Assembly: GCA_038501625.1 (NCBI GenBank)
Contig: JAZAYU010000086.1
Location: 1,240,001 to 1,304,000, forward strand
DNA from: Corbicula japonica
Lineage: Eukaryota; Mollusca; Bivalvia; Venerida; Cyrenidae
Direction of reading: 5' to 3'
Length of the DNA: 64,000 nucleotides
Of the stretch, positions 12,363-24,664 are shown one piece after another (positions within the stretch are counted from its first letter, which is position 1; each line of letters begins with the position of its first letter). The position numbers and the translations under genes were made by a program. Below the pieces are notes generated by a model. It searched no databases. It had not been told where the DNA came from and was given only the letters and a program-made list of their open reading frames with translations.

Positions 12363-14649
12363 ACAAACAAACTACTCATTATACCAAGTTGTAATGAGAA
12401 AGTTATCAGAACCTTAGAAAGTTGCTAAACCTCCTGCTATATGGCAATATTGGTCAGCTATTACCTAATAATTAGTTAAAATATTGTTCTGTTTATTCTT
12501 TTTGAATTTATTAATAGATAAAAGTATTGTTTTGATCCTGTACATTTTGTCAACCAGTTCCAGTTAATTCATATATTCATTGATAAAAATATACTATGAG
12601 GGGGTTCAACATATAATGAGACTGTGTTCATATCTTTTATTTGAAACATTTAACAGTTATATACAATAGCTAATAACAAAGTTCATTCACTTCTGAATAT
12701 AATCAGAAAATATTTAAAAAATCCACAAAATAGTTTTAAAGTTGCAGCATTTATAATAAGGTCATGTTTGCATCATCGCCCCCGGGCAACAAATATGTCA
12801 CGACGTCAGCGACATCGTTCGAATTGTAAACGTCCCTATAATGTTTTATCTCATTCATAGCTTTTCAAAATAAGCTCCCGAATGCAGAAGACATCTTTGG
12901 TGGTGTGTATTCCACAAATTAATGATTTTTTAACTGATAAAAATTAATGCAAGAATGATAAATGTCTTAAAACTAAATAAATGAATTCTTATTTTACATT
13001 ATGACTTTTATATACTCGATACAAAAAACGTTGTTATACTTAAATTACTGAACCTCTATAGGAATTATTGAACACTTTTATTTATTAAATATTTATTTAA
13101 CTTTTCTCATGCTTAAAAACTGACAAAATGCGATGTGCAGTTCCTACGCTCACATTTTTACGGGTCGGGAAGCTCTGTTAAAAGTCTGTATCGAGCGCTG
13201 ACTGAATTGACGCGACACATGACGCTGTTACGGACTTCTTTCTGCCGGACCTATGATCGTCACTAAGTGCTTTATGTCCTCAGAAAACTTTTTGTGCCAT
13301 CTAAATACTAACACACTACAAACACTGTCTTTCCCCTTAGCCTCTTGGAACATTGTTAACATTTCCGTTGCTAATTTGCTTAAATTCATACAAAACTTAA
13401 TGTTTGCCAACACTTCAAGACGTTCTTTTGTTATAATTTTAACGTTAAAATGTGTTAGGGTAGCAGTGAACAAATGTTTATTATACCAACGTTTTACGAC
13501 CAAATGACATCATTTTTTTTCAGATGAGATCATTGATATAACTTACAAATCATTAGCAGATTTTTATGTAATTGCAAAAATAAGTTCTTACTTTACATCA
13601 TTTTTTTTAGATGAGATCATTGATATAACGTACAAATCATTAGCGGATTTTTATGTAATTTCAAAAATAAGTTCTTACTTTACATTATATTACAATGCAT
13701 GTCTTTATAATGCAGCGTGGACAGTGGTGATAACGTGTTACTATGATTTTTGGAATGATCATACTTTCTATGTCACATTTATATTTTTTCTACCAATGCC
13801 GATATTATAATCACGGATAAGTTATATGGTCGATATCACTGAATAAGTTTAAAACTGAACATTTTAGATCCAAATCGGCCAGCAGGGATGTTTTGGCCCA
13901 TGCATTGAAAGCATATCCATGGAGTAAAAGGTTAAGAGAAATTACAGTATTCTATAATACATAGTACTAAAATAGACATCACATTTAATTAAATATACAA
14001 GGAAATCTTAGCAGAGTTGGTATTAGGTAAGGTTTTCGGTCAAAGCACTTAGGCAATTCCAATTAAAGGGACACAACTCTCAAGAGCCATTATTCTACTC
14101 TAAAAAGTGAAAAAATATCTGCTTGGGTCACAAAAAATCTGTACAAGCGGCAGCCAGCAGCTCAAATGACAGTCTTATCCCCATAATACCGGTAAATCTT
14201 GAAGCAAAGATCAATTGTGTTAACTGTAAATTAATAATTTCCTTTGCATGGATGTAAATGCAGGCCTACGTTCCAATTCTCTGTGTTGTAATGCTTTATT
14301 TGTTACACAGTTTAGCATGAAAAACGATTACAGTTGCCCCCCCTTCATGATGACATTATGTCAGAGTGCTTTATCGTTCAATCACATTTATATCCATATG
14401 AAATGTTTACATCGGCAAATCGTGGTAGTTTTAATCCAGCAGCCTGTTTTTCAAAATGTCAATAAAATGCATAGTTTAAACTTTTTGTTTCGATAATTTT
14501 CCGCGAAAATACTTTGAAACACGCATTTTGCTATTTTAATCTCCACTTGTTTCCAGCAAAACAAGAAACCATGAAAGATGGGTGATGCTTCCTGAATGTG
14601 TACTTTGTCACAAAAACAGTTAGTTGTAAAACTATTGAGGTGAATTTTG
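12363..14649. other. Intron sequence after the nested gene, unit A
   Basis: Apart from the mariner fragment and a MITE remnant (13,840-13,935), it holds an imperfect direct duplication of about 100 bp (around 13,510-13,585 and 13,605-13,685, ATTAGCAGATTTTTATGTAA). No gene. Confidence 0.4.
13228..13503 (-). pseudogene. Mariner-type HTH fragment (FLJ37770/GVQW3-like)
   Basis: A 91-codon open stretch containing ANIKFCMNLSKLATEMLTMF and VFRWHKKFSEDIKH. This matches the N-terminal helix-turn-helix of mariner-family transposases (consensus NIKFC.KLGKSA.ET...VF.WHKRF..G). It stops straight after, and no DDE catalytic part follows. It lies in sequence found only in unit A. Confidence 0.55.
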
Positions 14650-16545
14650 AAAATGGTGTAGTGCTATTAAATCAGACATAATCAAACCTGCGTGTGACAC
14701 ATCGTCTCATTATGGTGATCATTTCTGTGAAATAATTTAAAAATCCGACTTCTAATAAACAAAGTTATGGGCCGGACATAATGCTGCTTTGAGGTCATAC
14801 TGTGACCTTAACCGTCAAGGTAGCTTCTCAAATGTTGTGCGTGACATGTCGTCTCCATGTGGTGATAATTTCTGTGAAAAAGTTTTAAATCCAACTTCAA
14901 ATAACAAAGTTATGGGCCGAACACAATTTGGCAACAAGGTCATTTGTGACCTTGACCATAAAGGTATCGACCCAAATGTTGAGGGCAACATGTCTTCTCA
15001 TTATGGTGATCATTTCTGTGAAATAATTTGAAAATCCAACTTCAAAAAATCACAATGTAATGGGCTGGAGATGATGTTGTTACAAGGTCTTGCTGTGACC
15101 TTGACCTTTATGGTAGCCCTGGGGCGGGGCCAATTTAGACCCCAGGGAAATAATTTGAACAATTTTTGTAGAGTTTCACTTGAGGATGCTAAATGCCAAA
15201 TATCTAAGCTCTAGGCCTTGTGGTTTCAGACAAGAAGATTTTTAAAGTTTTTCCTATATTAGTCTGTGTAAAATGAAGTGACCGCTAAAGCGGGGCCAAT
15301 TTTGACCCTAGGGAAAAAATTTGAACAATCTTTGTAGAGTTCCACTAGAGGATGCTAAATGCCAAATATCTAAGCTCTAGGCCTTGTGGTTTCAGACAAG
15401 AAGATTTTTTAAAGTTTTTCCTATATAAGTCTATATAAAATGAAGTGACCCCTGGGGCGGGGCCAATTTTGACCCCAGGGAAATAATTTGAACAATCTGT
15501 GTAGAGTTTCACTAGAGGGTGCTAAATGCCAAATATCTAAGCTCTAGGCCTTGTGGTTTCAGACAAGAAGATTTTTAAAGTTTTTCCTATATAAGTCTAT
15601 ATAAAATGAAGTGACCCCTGGGGCGGGGCCAATTTTGACCACAGGGAAATAATTTGAACAATCTTTGTAGAGTTCCACTAGAGGATGCTAAATGCCAAAT
15701 ATCTAAGCTCTAGGCCTTGTGGTTTCAGACAAGAAGATTTTAAAAGTTTTTTCTATACAAGTCTATGTAAAATGAAGTGACCCTTGGGGCGGGGCCAATT
15801 TTGACCCCAGGGAAATACTTTGAACATTTAAACAATCTTTGTAGAGTTCCACTAGAGGATGCTAAATGCCAAATATCTAAGCTCTAGGCCTTGTGGTTTC
15901 AGACAAGAAGATTTTTAAAGTTTTTCCTATTTTAGTCTATGTAAAATAAAGTGACCCCTGGGGTGGGGCCAATTCTGACCCCAGGGAAATAATTTGAACA
16001 ATCTTTGTAGAGCTCCACTAGAGGATGCTAAATGCCAAATATCTAAGCTCTAGGCCTTGTGGTTTCAGACAAGAAGATTTTTGAAGTTTTTCATTTCGGT
16101 TGCCATGGCAACCAGAGTTCTGCATAGAATTGATTTCTTTAAACAACTTTGGAAGAGCTTCATGCAAGGAACATACGTGGCAAGTTTCATCAAAATTGGC
16201 CAAGCCGTTTCAGAGAAGAAGTCGATTAAAGCAATTGTTGAGGACGGACAACGCACGACGAACATCAGGCGGTCACAAAAGCTCACCTTGTCACTACGTA
16301 ACAGGTGAGCTAAAATGTCAATGGGCCTGACATGATGGCAAGAAAGTCATGCTGTAACCTTGACCTCCAAGGCAGCGACTAAAATTGTGCGTGTTACATG
16401 TTGTCTCCATTTGGTGATCATTTCTGTGAAATTATTTTAAAATTCGACTTAAATTACTAAAGTTATGGGCCGGAAATGAATGTGGGATGTACGGACGGAC
16501 GGACAACCCCAGCCCTATATGCTTTTGATCATTTGAGGGGTAAGA
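14650..16545. mobile_element. Pearl-like element (outer), split by a second one
   Basis: Core units of about 145 bp containing AAAGTTATGGGCCGGACA, TGTGACCTTGACC and TCATTATGGTGATCATTTCT lie on both sides of 15113-16313. It ends in TACGGACGGACGGACAACCC and a hairpin around TTGATCATTTGAGGGG. Confidence 0.6.
15113..16313. mobile_element. Pearl-like element (inner), six core units of about 166 bp
   Basis: Units carry GGGGCGGGGCCAATTTTGAC and CAAATATCTAAGCTCTAGGC, starting near 15117, 15285, 15451, 15617, 15782 and 15958. The unique 3' part has GTTGCCATGGCAACCAGAG and ends in a hairpin CTCACCTTGTCAC/GTAACAGGTGAG. Same family as 32608-33570. Confidence 0.75.
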
Positions 16546-16794
16546 ATAAAGCATAGATAATAATTATAACCCTGTCATCTGATCAAAATCTACACTATTT
16601 ACATTTAGTTTCGTTTAGATTACTTCTGAGCAGGGATCAAATGGGATGTTTCCACACTGGTGGCACATGGGTTATAAACCAAATCCATGCAGTAAAGTGT
16701 ATTTATTTACTTACTGAAATAATTATTTTTGGAAAACAAAAAAGTAATCATCCATAAATAAGTAAGTTTGAAGGATATGATTGTACTGTGAAAA

Positions 16795-18245
16795 CTAGAA
16801 ATGTGTCCATAGGACACAGATCCCCCCGCTAAGCATTGTTATCAGACACTAAAGTGCAGTAATGGGAATAATAGCATTTCAAAGACAATGCTGTGTGTGT
16901 AATTATAAGAATATGCATATATTTAAAGAAGAAGTAAATTATTTGTATATGCTGCACTGTTGTCTGCTCATAACGAAAATGTCAATGAAGAAGTTGGTGG
17001 TAATGCAATGAAAATATTTTAAACAAACATATATATATGCATGTTTGTATTTTGCAAAGCTTTTATTTCTCTTTCAAAACAATTACATTTGTAAGCATTA
17101 AGTTATCATTTTCTATTTAAGCCAAGTATCTTTTTAAGGAACTTAGGTATTGTACGTGACACACCACCTTGTCATGGTGAACATTTGTGCCAAGTTATTT
17201 TGAAATCCCTCCATTCATAACCAAGTTATAGCCCAAACAAGAAAATTCTATTTTTAGTAATAGTGACATTGACCTTGGACCTACAGGGATGGAAATTAGA
17301 CTCGACACACCGCCTTGTCATGGTAAACATTTGTGCCAAGTTATTTTGCAATCCCTCCATTTATAATGAAGTTCAAGCCCGAACAAGAAAATTCTATTTT
17401 TAGTAACAGTTACCTTGACCTTGGATCTAAAGGCATAGGTATTGTACAAAACGCACAACCTTGTCACAATGAATGTTTGTGCCAGGTTATTTTGAAATCC
17501 CTCCATTCATAACGAAGTTATAGCCGAACAAGAAAATTCTTTTTCTAGTAACAGTGACTTCGACCTTGGACCTACAGGAATGGGTATTGTACGCGACACA
17601 CCGCCTTGTCATGGTGAACATTTGTGCGAAGTTATTTTGAAATCCCTTTATTCATAAAGAAGTAAAAGCCCAAACAAGAAAATTCTATTTTTAGTAACAG
17701 TGACCTCTTGAACTTGGATCTACAAGCATGGACATGGTACGCAACACACTGCCTTGTCATGGTAAACACTTGTGCCAAGTTATTTTGAAATCACTCTATT
17801 CCTAATGAAGTTACAGCCCAGACAAGAAAATTCTATTTTAAGTTACAGTGACCTTGACTTAGTACTAACAGGCATGAGTATTGTACAAGACACACTGTTT
17901 TGATATAGTGAACATTTATACCAAGTTATTTTAAAATCCAGTAAGAAATAACAAAGCTACAGAGCAGACACGATTTTTGCAACAAAATTCTATTTTTAGT
18001 AAATGTGACCTTGACCTTGGACCTACAGGCTTGGGTATTGTACATGACACACCAACTTGTCATGGTAAACATTTGTGCCAAGTTATTTTGAAATCACTCC
18101 ATTTAAAAGAAAGTTACAGCTCGGACAAGAAAATTCTATTTTTGTAACAGTGACCTTGACCTTGGACTTACAGGCATGGGTATGGTACGCAACACACCGT
18201 CTTGATATGGCGAACATTTATACCAAGTTATTTTAAAATCCAAGT
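16795..18245. mobile_element. Pearl-like tandem array, about 145-bp units
   Basis: Opens near ATGTGTCCATAGGACACAG. At least seven units contain CAAGAAAATTCTATTTTTAG, TGACCTTGACCTTGG and CTTGTCATGGTGAACATTTG (near 17240, 17385, 17525, 17668, 17825, 17985 and 18126). No ACGG run or terminal hairpin is seen at the right, so this end may be lost. Confidence 0.6.
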
Positions 18246-18422
18246 GTTCCAGTACACTTCCAGGCAGTATATTAGTGCATGTATTGGTGCTATTCACCAA
18301 ACATATTATAGGCTATGTGGTCTCTTCATAGATCTTTACATAATTATTGCAAATGGATTGCCATAAATGCAACTCAAACGAAGCACAGCAGGATGATAAA
18401 CCACAAAATCAGCTATAAATAG

Positions 18423-18955
18423 CAGATGTGTAGAATTTCACTTGACTGCTCGCATGGCGAGTAAATGATCCATTGGGTCAAGTGAAGTGGCCGGAACACT
18501 CGACCAACCGGGCAAGTGAATTTTTAAGCAATGCACAGGTGTTTTCTTTGGAAAATGAAATATTTTCACTTTGTTTACAAAATACAATTCGATTTCCAGA
18601 ATTTCCGTCAATTTCCAGTGTATTCGGAACGTCTCTTATGTAAAGGTACACTGTAACATCTGCGATTTATTTTTATCCTCACTGGGTTTACCAAATCAGA
18701 ACGAGGCTGCAAGTGCACATATTTTCCAAATGTCGAAAACAAATGAAGATAGCCTAATGTTTTTACCCAAGGTAGGGGTGATGATGAAAAGCGAGAGAGC
18801 GAGCGAGACAGTAAGAACGAAATAAAACGAATAGAAAAAGCGAAAATTGACACAGAAAGAGTATTTTATTTTAAATGTAAGGGAGAGTGTACTTTCTGTA
18901 AGGGTGAGTTCACTGCAGGGCGAGTGGGTCCAAACAAAATTCTACACCTCTGAAT
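18423..18955. mobile_element. About 530-bp element with GTGTAGAATTT ends
   Basis: Left GATGTGTAGAATTTCACTTG, right ACAAAATTCTACACCTCT: inverted ends. The inside repeats GGCGAGT and CAAGTGAA motifs near both ends. It carries no convincing gene. Confidence 0.45.
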
Positions 18956-19806
18956 AGAAATTTTTTTATACATACCTTTGACCCATTTAACGCATGTCAT
19001 GACAATTTATTTGAACACTGACGTCTTAAGCACTAATCTGATGTTAAACAACCTCTTTCACAACCTTTGAAGTCTGATAATATATGTCAATATTGAAGTG
19101 CGCTAAACCCAGGGCTAGGTGGGGCAGACAGTAACAATCATTTCAAATACTGCTCATGAACAGATTTAATCAAACCAGCCTGCAATATTTTGATATTTTT
19201 AAAGTTTGGTGGCTTTTAAAGTTCTTTTGTTATCTATTTATTTGAATTATTGCTAGTTCTGCAGTACTTTGTTGAATGTGTAGACCCTATTGAGCCTAAA
19301 CAGCTATGAAACCTGACCTGGGTCTACACTCGTCAAACCCTATTATTTTTGTTTCATATTTGACTTATTCATAAACGATTTTGCAAAAGGTTCAATACTG
19401 AGGTATCTGATTCATTGAATTTCACATGGGTGTATTTTCACACAAAAGTCGCAAATGATATATTCGCTATTGCATAGATTATAGATACTACTTTTTCTAT
19501 TGAGACATAATTTAGCAGTGTGATATTTCATTTCAGTTTATATTAGTGCATACCTTGCGTGAAATGTATGAAATTTAAACATGCGCAAAATATATGATAT
19601 CATAATACAGTCAAACATGTTTTCAAAGACCACTTAGGTAAAAACTTAGGTAAAAACAGGGAAGAGGTCTTAGAAGGCAGGTGTTCTTTGTTCAAAGGTG
19701 AACTTGTTTTTAAATTAAGTAAGTGTGACCAAAAAAATCTGGTCTTTTTAAACTGGTGTTCTTTGCTCACATGTGGTCTTAAGCACAGTTTATTTTAGAA
19801 GCGTAC

Positions 19807-19914
19807 CTTTTCTACAGATCCACAACCAAGAGTAACCCTCTTGGTTTCCGGTAAAGCTGGCATGAATTTTATCTTCTCATCTTTCAAGACTTTAAGTGAG
19901 ACAGTAATAATCAC
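19807..19914 (-). pseudogene. kdm1b: KDM1B copy A exon (VIITVSLKVL...VEK)
   Basis: 36 open codons nearly identical to the exon at 43989-44096; GTACGC donor. Confidence 0.8.
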
Positions 19915-20230
19915 CTGAAAACACAGGAAACACATTAGCTGCCATGTAAATAAAGAATTGAATTAATATTTTATTTTATTACACCTCACTTGATTAGTTT
20001 ACTATAAAGCGTAATGTGACATCACAGGGAGATAATCACTACTGTCACATATGCGACAGCATCATGTCACCCTCGCGTGGATCTAAAAATAATCCGATTA
20101 CAAATTAACTTCTATGCATGCGTAATTGACCAAGGGAGATAATCTTTAAACATTGAACTCAAAATGAAATGTTAAGCAATTAATTTGGTCATTGTCAAGA
20201 TCTCTAAAAAACAAATGTTCGGTGTAATAA

Positions 20231-20379
20231 AATAAATATCACATTCCGTTGGGGGAAACAGTACGAAATGTTAACCCTTGAGAAGGTAATGTCAACCTCG
20301 GCTAACGCCTCGGTTGACATTACTTCTCTCAAATTAACATTTTGTACTGTTTCCCCCAATGGGATGTGATATTTATATA
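20231..20379. repeat. Long foldback palindrome, centre CGAGGC-NNNN-GCCGAG
   Basis: Arms of about 70 bp: AATATCACATTCCGTTGGGG on the left pairs with CCCCCAATGGGATGTGATAT on the right. The centre is CCTCGGCTAACGCCTCGG. Found in unit A only. Confidence 0.85.
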
Positions 20380-20852
20380 GTGTTCATCAGGGTATGGAAA
20401 ACATGAGGGTGGGTTTAACCCTAACTATTAACGATCCAATTTTCATATCTTGATAACATTAAAAAATATTGAGTCAATATATATATTTACTCTCTTAAAT
20501 ATTCACAATTTTATCAAAATTTTTGACAAGATTCTATGATATCATGGCCGTTTGGAATGACTGTTGGAAAAGCCTCATTGATTACAAAGCAAAAGAAAGA
20601 AAGCACACTTTTCACATCTAATTGGAAATAGTCTGTCTTTTGAGGTTTGAATGAGTGCTAACTGACAATTTCTGCATAATGAAGTATGAACCAACTGATG
20701 GATGAAAGTTTTTTTTATAAAACTTTTTAATTAACTATGGTCGTACTTAGTTGCTAGTGCTTGCTTTTTTTCTGTTTCTGGAACTTATATCCCAACAAAA
20801 TGTCCTATACTTGTAAATTTTGCAGTGGAAAACATATACACAGAATGGTTAC

Positions 20853-20927
20853 CTGTGATGCCAGGAATTTCTCTCCTGATGAACAACCAACTGTTATAAC
20901 ATCTTCGCCATATTCCACAGAATTTAC
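20853..20927 (-). pseudogene. kdm1b: KDM1B copy A exon (VNSVEYGEDV)
   Basis: 25 open codons, VNSVEYGEDVITVGC to KFLASQ, with good splice sites; homologue of 45210-45284. Confidence 0.75.
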
Positions 20928-21142
20928 CTGCAATAAAACAATTATATAACCTTAACAGCACAGGCAAACCCTGCTTAACCAAATTCGGCTACGAGAAAGA
21001 TAACACGGTCTATTTGTTTCGCCTGAAGAGTTATCTGCTTATAGATTTTTCAAACAATAATTCATCTTAGTCCACTTTGTTGAAGAGAAATGTTTACAAA
21101 TCAACATTTTCATGTGGCACATTTAATCAGAATCAGTTTTAT

Positions 21143-21341
21143 CTGTGATTTTGTGACAATGTAAAGTCCTTCAGCCAGTTTGTTGAGAACTTTACCAAAG
21201 TCATCTTGAATCAGTACCGGAGGTCCATGGAATTGTGGATATTACTCGTTTTGATCCCAATAGTGCCGATATGTTGCCAAGGTTACTACCACAGGCATAT
21301 TCTAAGTTACTGCGATGGAACCGAAGCAAATTTTCTTCCAG
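21143..21341 (-). pseudogene. kdm1b: KDM1B copy A exon, NLEYACGSNL block, broken
   Basis: Opens as LEENLLRFHRSNLEYACGSN, then loses 2 bases relative to copy B (GCACTATTGG against GCACTTTATTGG). It has TAA where copy B has GAA, and its donor is ATAAAA instead of GTAAAA. Confidence 0.85.
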
Positions 21342-21771
21342 CTACAAAAAAAAATCTCGTTAAAATTAATTTACACATTTTATAATTTTTGTACTTGGAC
21401 ACTGTTTACTAAACTGCTAGAAAACTTCAGATATTTTGAAAACATTTCTATTAATACATGTAAGAGTGATTTTAAGACATAATGAATACAACTTAGTTGA
21501 TTTCACTTTAAAATATTTCTTGGTACTTTTTTCTGTAAAGCAAACACTCAAAGTTGAAACAGAAAAAGAAATGTTAAAAAAATGTTTACTTAAAGATAGC
21601 TTTCACACTCATCAAAAAGTTTTGAAAAAAAAAGATGTTTCCCCTAAAACAAGTGCATAACTAAAGGGGTTGGATTTAGGATTGATCAATAAGTGAAGGC
21701 AAAATTTTTTTTAAAGAACTTCTGATTCCAGCAGTTGTTATTCTAAGAATTTTAATCCAGTTGGTACGTAC

Positions 21772-21830
21772 CTTTGTAAACTTGATTCCAGATTCATCTT
21801 TAAACTGGTTGTGGAGGTCTGTAAATCTCT
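21772..21830 (-). pseudogene. kdm1b: KDM1B copy A exon, RFTDLHNQF block
   Basis: 59 bases, same translation as the copy B exon at 47390 (RFTDLHNQFKDESGIKFTK), with acceptor and a GTACGT donor. This is the most 5' exon left in copy A. Confidence 0.75.
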
Positions 21831-23297
21831 CTGCAAATTATAAACAAATACATTGTAGTTCAAAATTAAAAAAAATCGTGGTGTACAATTTTTGTTTGTT
21901 TTTCGTCACACCCATCTTTAAATAAATATCAATATTCACATTTTACTCCATGGGATATGGGTATTATCCATGGACTATGAGAGCAGATCCAGATCAGCCA
22001 GAACATCAGACTGAGTGTGGTCCGATCAGGATCTACACTGTTCACTTTTTGAGTCATAAGGTTATTTCCAAACAAGAAGTGAATAATATAGATCCATATT
22101 AGATGACACATCAGTGTGGTCTGATCAGGATCTACACTGTTCACTTTTTGAGTCATAAGGTTATTTTCAAACAATAAGTGAATAATATAGATCCATATTA
22201 GATGGCATAGATTTGCTGGCTGATCAGAATCAACACTGTTCACACATGACGTAAACCCATATATTCAGGCTTCGCACACTTTAAACAACCCAACTGTTTT
22301 CCATACCTAAATAAAAACCATCAAATATCAATTTAATCCTTATTTAATATTTTAAACCCTGATATTATAACCACCATTGGGAATTGGTAAAAGTCATCTT
22401 TACTTTGGGACGAAGTACAAATCTGTAGTGTGAGACAGAGTTATGGTGGTTTTAATACATGGGTGGTCTTTATGTGGGGGTTTTGCTGCACAGTTTTACC
22501 AAATTAAATTCTGACACGACTGTAAAACATCATTCTTTGCTGCCTTTGCTTATGGACCTTTGGAATAAGAATTGGGGGCATAATACTGTCGATTGTGACA
22601 TTGAACAATCTATTTTTGCAATGTAAAGAGGAACAGAATAAGAAATGGAGGAATAATAATGAAATGATGAAAAAGGACATGAAATATAAGAAAAACTTGA
22701 AAAGGAGGTAAAAACGTGAAATAGAGCAAAAGAACATGAAATGGAGGAAAAGAACATGAAATGGAGGAAGTTTTTTTTGTTGATTCAGGAAAATTGTGTA
22801 AATTACATGCGCACACCGTCCCGTTGGAGGAAAGCCAGCATGGGTTACACCAATGTATTTCTTCAGATTCAGAGATTCAGAATCTAAACCTCTAACGACT
22901 TCTCTGGATCTAGATGAAAAGGAACTCTAGATCTAGTTGAAACAGGGACCTCTGGATCTAGGTGAACCTGGGACCTCCAGATTTAGTTGAACTAGAGATT
23001 TTTTAATCTAGTTAAAATAGGGTCTTCTAGATCTAGATAAATCAGGGAATGTCAGACTGTCAGATCTTGTTGAACAGGGACCATTATTGCCCAACAGAAT
23101 TCCATCATGTCGGATATTCCTCATATCTGAACATTGTACATGTGAAAGATACTTATATTCTTTACCCAGGGAAAAAAGAATGAATTTTATCCAATGTTAC
23201 GAAGTTACATAAAAAACCTATAGACTATTTAAAGAATATCTTGTATTTGAAAACAACCAGTCCTGATAGCAAAACAGACTTTCTTCTGTGGCTTGTA
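21831..23297. other. Deleted-gene region of unit A
   Basis: Collinear with unit B about 47,450-50,035 but lacking the TIDKRM exon. A purine-rich GAAATGGAGGAAAAGAACAT stretch (22,620-22,770) and a CTAGATCTAGTTGAA repeat block (22,900-23,060) remain. The deletion junction to sequence matching 54,840 lies near 23,230-23,300. Confidence 0.55.
21940..22260. repeat. Tandem/inverted MITE arms
   Basis: Repeated AGGATCTACACTGTTCACTT and GAGTCATAAGGTTATTTCCA segments with GGATCTA/TAGATCC palindromes, related to the TTAA MITE family. Homologue at 47,570-47,860. Confidence 0.6.
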
Positions 23298-23668
23298 ACC
23301 CTTTACCCCATAAATAATCAGTGTTTTGCATGTGCAAACAATTTAGATCTAGAGAAACCATCACATTTGTGCCGTCTGATCAGGATCTACACTGTTTGCT
23401 TTTTAATTTATCATGTTCATTAGGTTGTTTCTGATAAAAAGTAAACAGTGTAGATCCTGATCAGACAGTACAGACATGTCAGCGGATATGGATCTACACT
23501 GGTCGCAAACGCAAAAAAAACACTTATATACAGAATAACGGGTCACACAGGTTATAGTAACCGTGTTAGCTTGAGTCAAAAATGTAAATAAAGGCTGAAC
23601 TGAGGGTACAAATACCAATATCAACAAAAGACCACTCATTGGTGTATTGAATGTATGTCATATGCAGC

Positions 23669-24153
23669 TTAACCCTTTCCTCTATATATATGCATTTATA
23701 TGCATCTGCAACCAGTGTAGATCCAGATCAGCCGGCACATCCATGTCGTCTGATCGAGATCTGCACTGGTTGCATTTTGGTCAGAAATAACTTAACAAAT
23801 CAAATAGCAAACAGTTTAGATCCTGATGAGGTGGCATGAATGTGCCGGCTGATCTGGATCTAATTTGTTTGTTTGTTTGTTTCGGGTTTAACGCCTGGTT
23901 TCAACAGCTAGGTTATATCCCGGCGGTCAGTCCACCTAACCGGTGTTCCTGGGTCTCCAACCAGTACTAACCAATTTCTCCGCAAGCGACTGACTGCTTC
24001 CTCACTTGAATCAGAGGTGAGGGACAAATGACTCTCAGACGCAATGTCCGAGTTCAATTGTTACGGAGAAATTTTTTCCCGCCTCGGCTGGGGATTGATC
24101 TGGATCTAAACTGCTTGCCTATGCAATAAAGGTGTCTATGGAGGCAAGGGTTA
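23669..24153. mobile_element. Double-palindrome MITE interrupted by a SINE-like element
   Basis: Starts TTAACCCTTTCCTCTATATA and ends GTGTCTATGGAGGCAAGGG. Its right arm is split by the element at 23864-24095. The homologue at 55180-55411 in unit B is uninterrupted. Confidence 0.75.
23864..24095 (-). mobile_element. SINE-like element with 14-bp target duplication
   Basis: Flanked by a direct repeat of TGATCTGGATCTAA (23850-23863 and 24096-24109). It reads on the minus strand and ends with GGCGTTAAACCCGAAACAAAC, then CAAA repeats, a tail typical of bivalve SINEs. No convincing Pol III box remains at the other end, so it may be 5'-truncated. Confidence 0.7.
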
Positions 24154-24664
24154 GATAGTTATACATAGTTACAGCACAATCTCAGCTTAAATGTCCACCC
24201 TGCAATATTCTTAGCTAATGCCAATTATGAGATGGCAGACAAGATACAAAAGAATAGTGAAAAGTCTATTTTATTCATAAATTCAAACTAAGACAAAAAT
24301 GTCTACAAAATGGAAAAAACAAAACATGTCCATGACAGTATTTCATTTGCCAATAAACAACATAAATCAAATTTTATATTTGTACAAGGAAGTGAAAAGA
24401 GCAAAAACAAAATGATAATAGTCAACATTGCTCATGACACAATTTTCAAAAATCAAGAATGGAGACCAGTCTCTCCATTTATACGTCTTTATGGCCTGGG
24501 CCAACAGTGTAGATCCAGATCAGCTGGCACAACCGTGATGTCTGATAAGGATCTGTACTGTTCGCTTATTGATTTATTAGGTTATTTCTGATCAAGATAT
24601 GAACAATGTAGAACCTGATCAGGAAGCATGGATGTGCCGGCTGATCTGAATCTACACATGCATA

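Larger units (their letters stand above)
2328..21830 (-). pseudogene. kdm1b: LSD2/KDM1B-like copy A, 5'-truncated pseudogene
   Basis: Eight exons are recognisable, 5' to 3': 21772-21830, 21143-21341, 20853-20927, 19807-19914, 8630-8752, 6076-6198, 5262-5414, 2328-2426. The exons for SWIRM, the Rossmann GxGxxG, GGR and TIDKRM blocks are absent. Aligning flanks with copy B shows that DNA equivalent to about 49,130-49,800 and 50,040-54,840 was deleted. The NLEYACGSNL exon is 199 bases instead of 201, because of a 2-base loss after the IS-A codons. It also has GAA changed to TAA, and its donor reads ATAAAA instead of GTAAAA. The seven other exons keep open frames and splice sites. Without the FAD site no demethylase can be made. 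An opposite-strand TRIM-like gene is nested in the intron 8753-19806. Confidence 0.88.

Noticed and set aside
15989..16330. Overlapping frames of 60-83 codons
   Set aside because: They lie wholly in the 3' part of a pearl-like element that recurs at 33,320-33,570 with different frame breaks.
22504..22816. Phe/Ser-rich frames on the minus strand
   Set aside because: Purine-rich low-complexity GAAATGGAGGAAAAGAACAT repeats read backwards; the same happens at 48,885-49,133.
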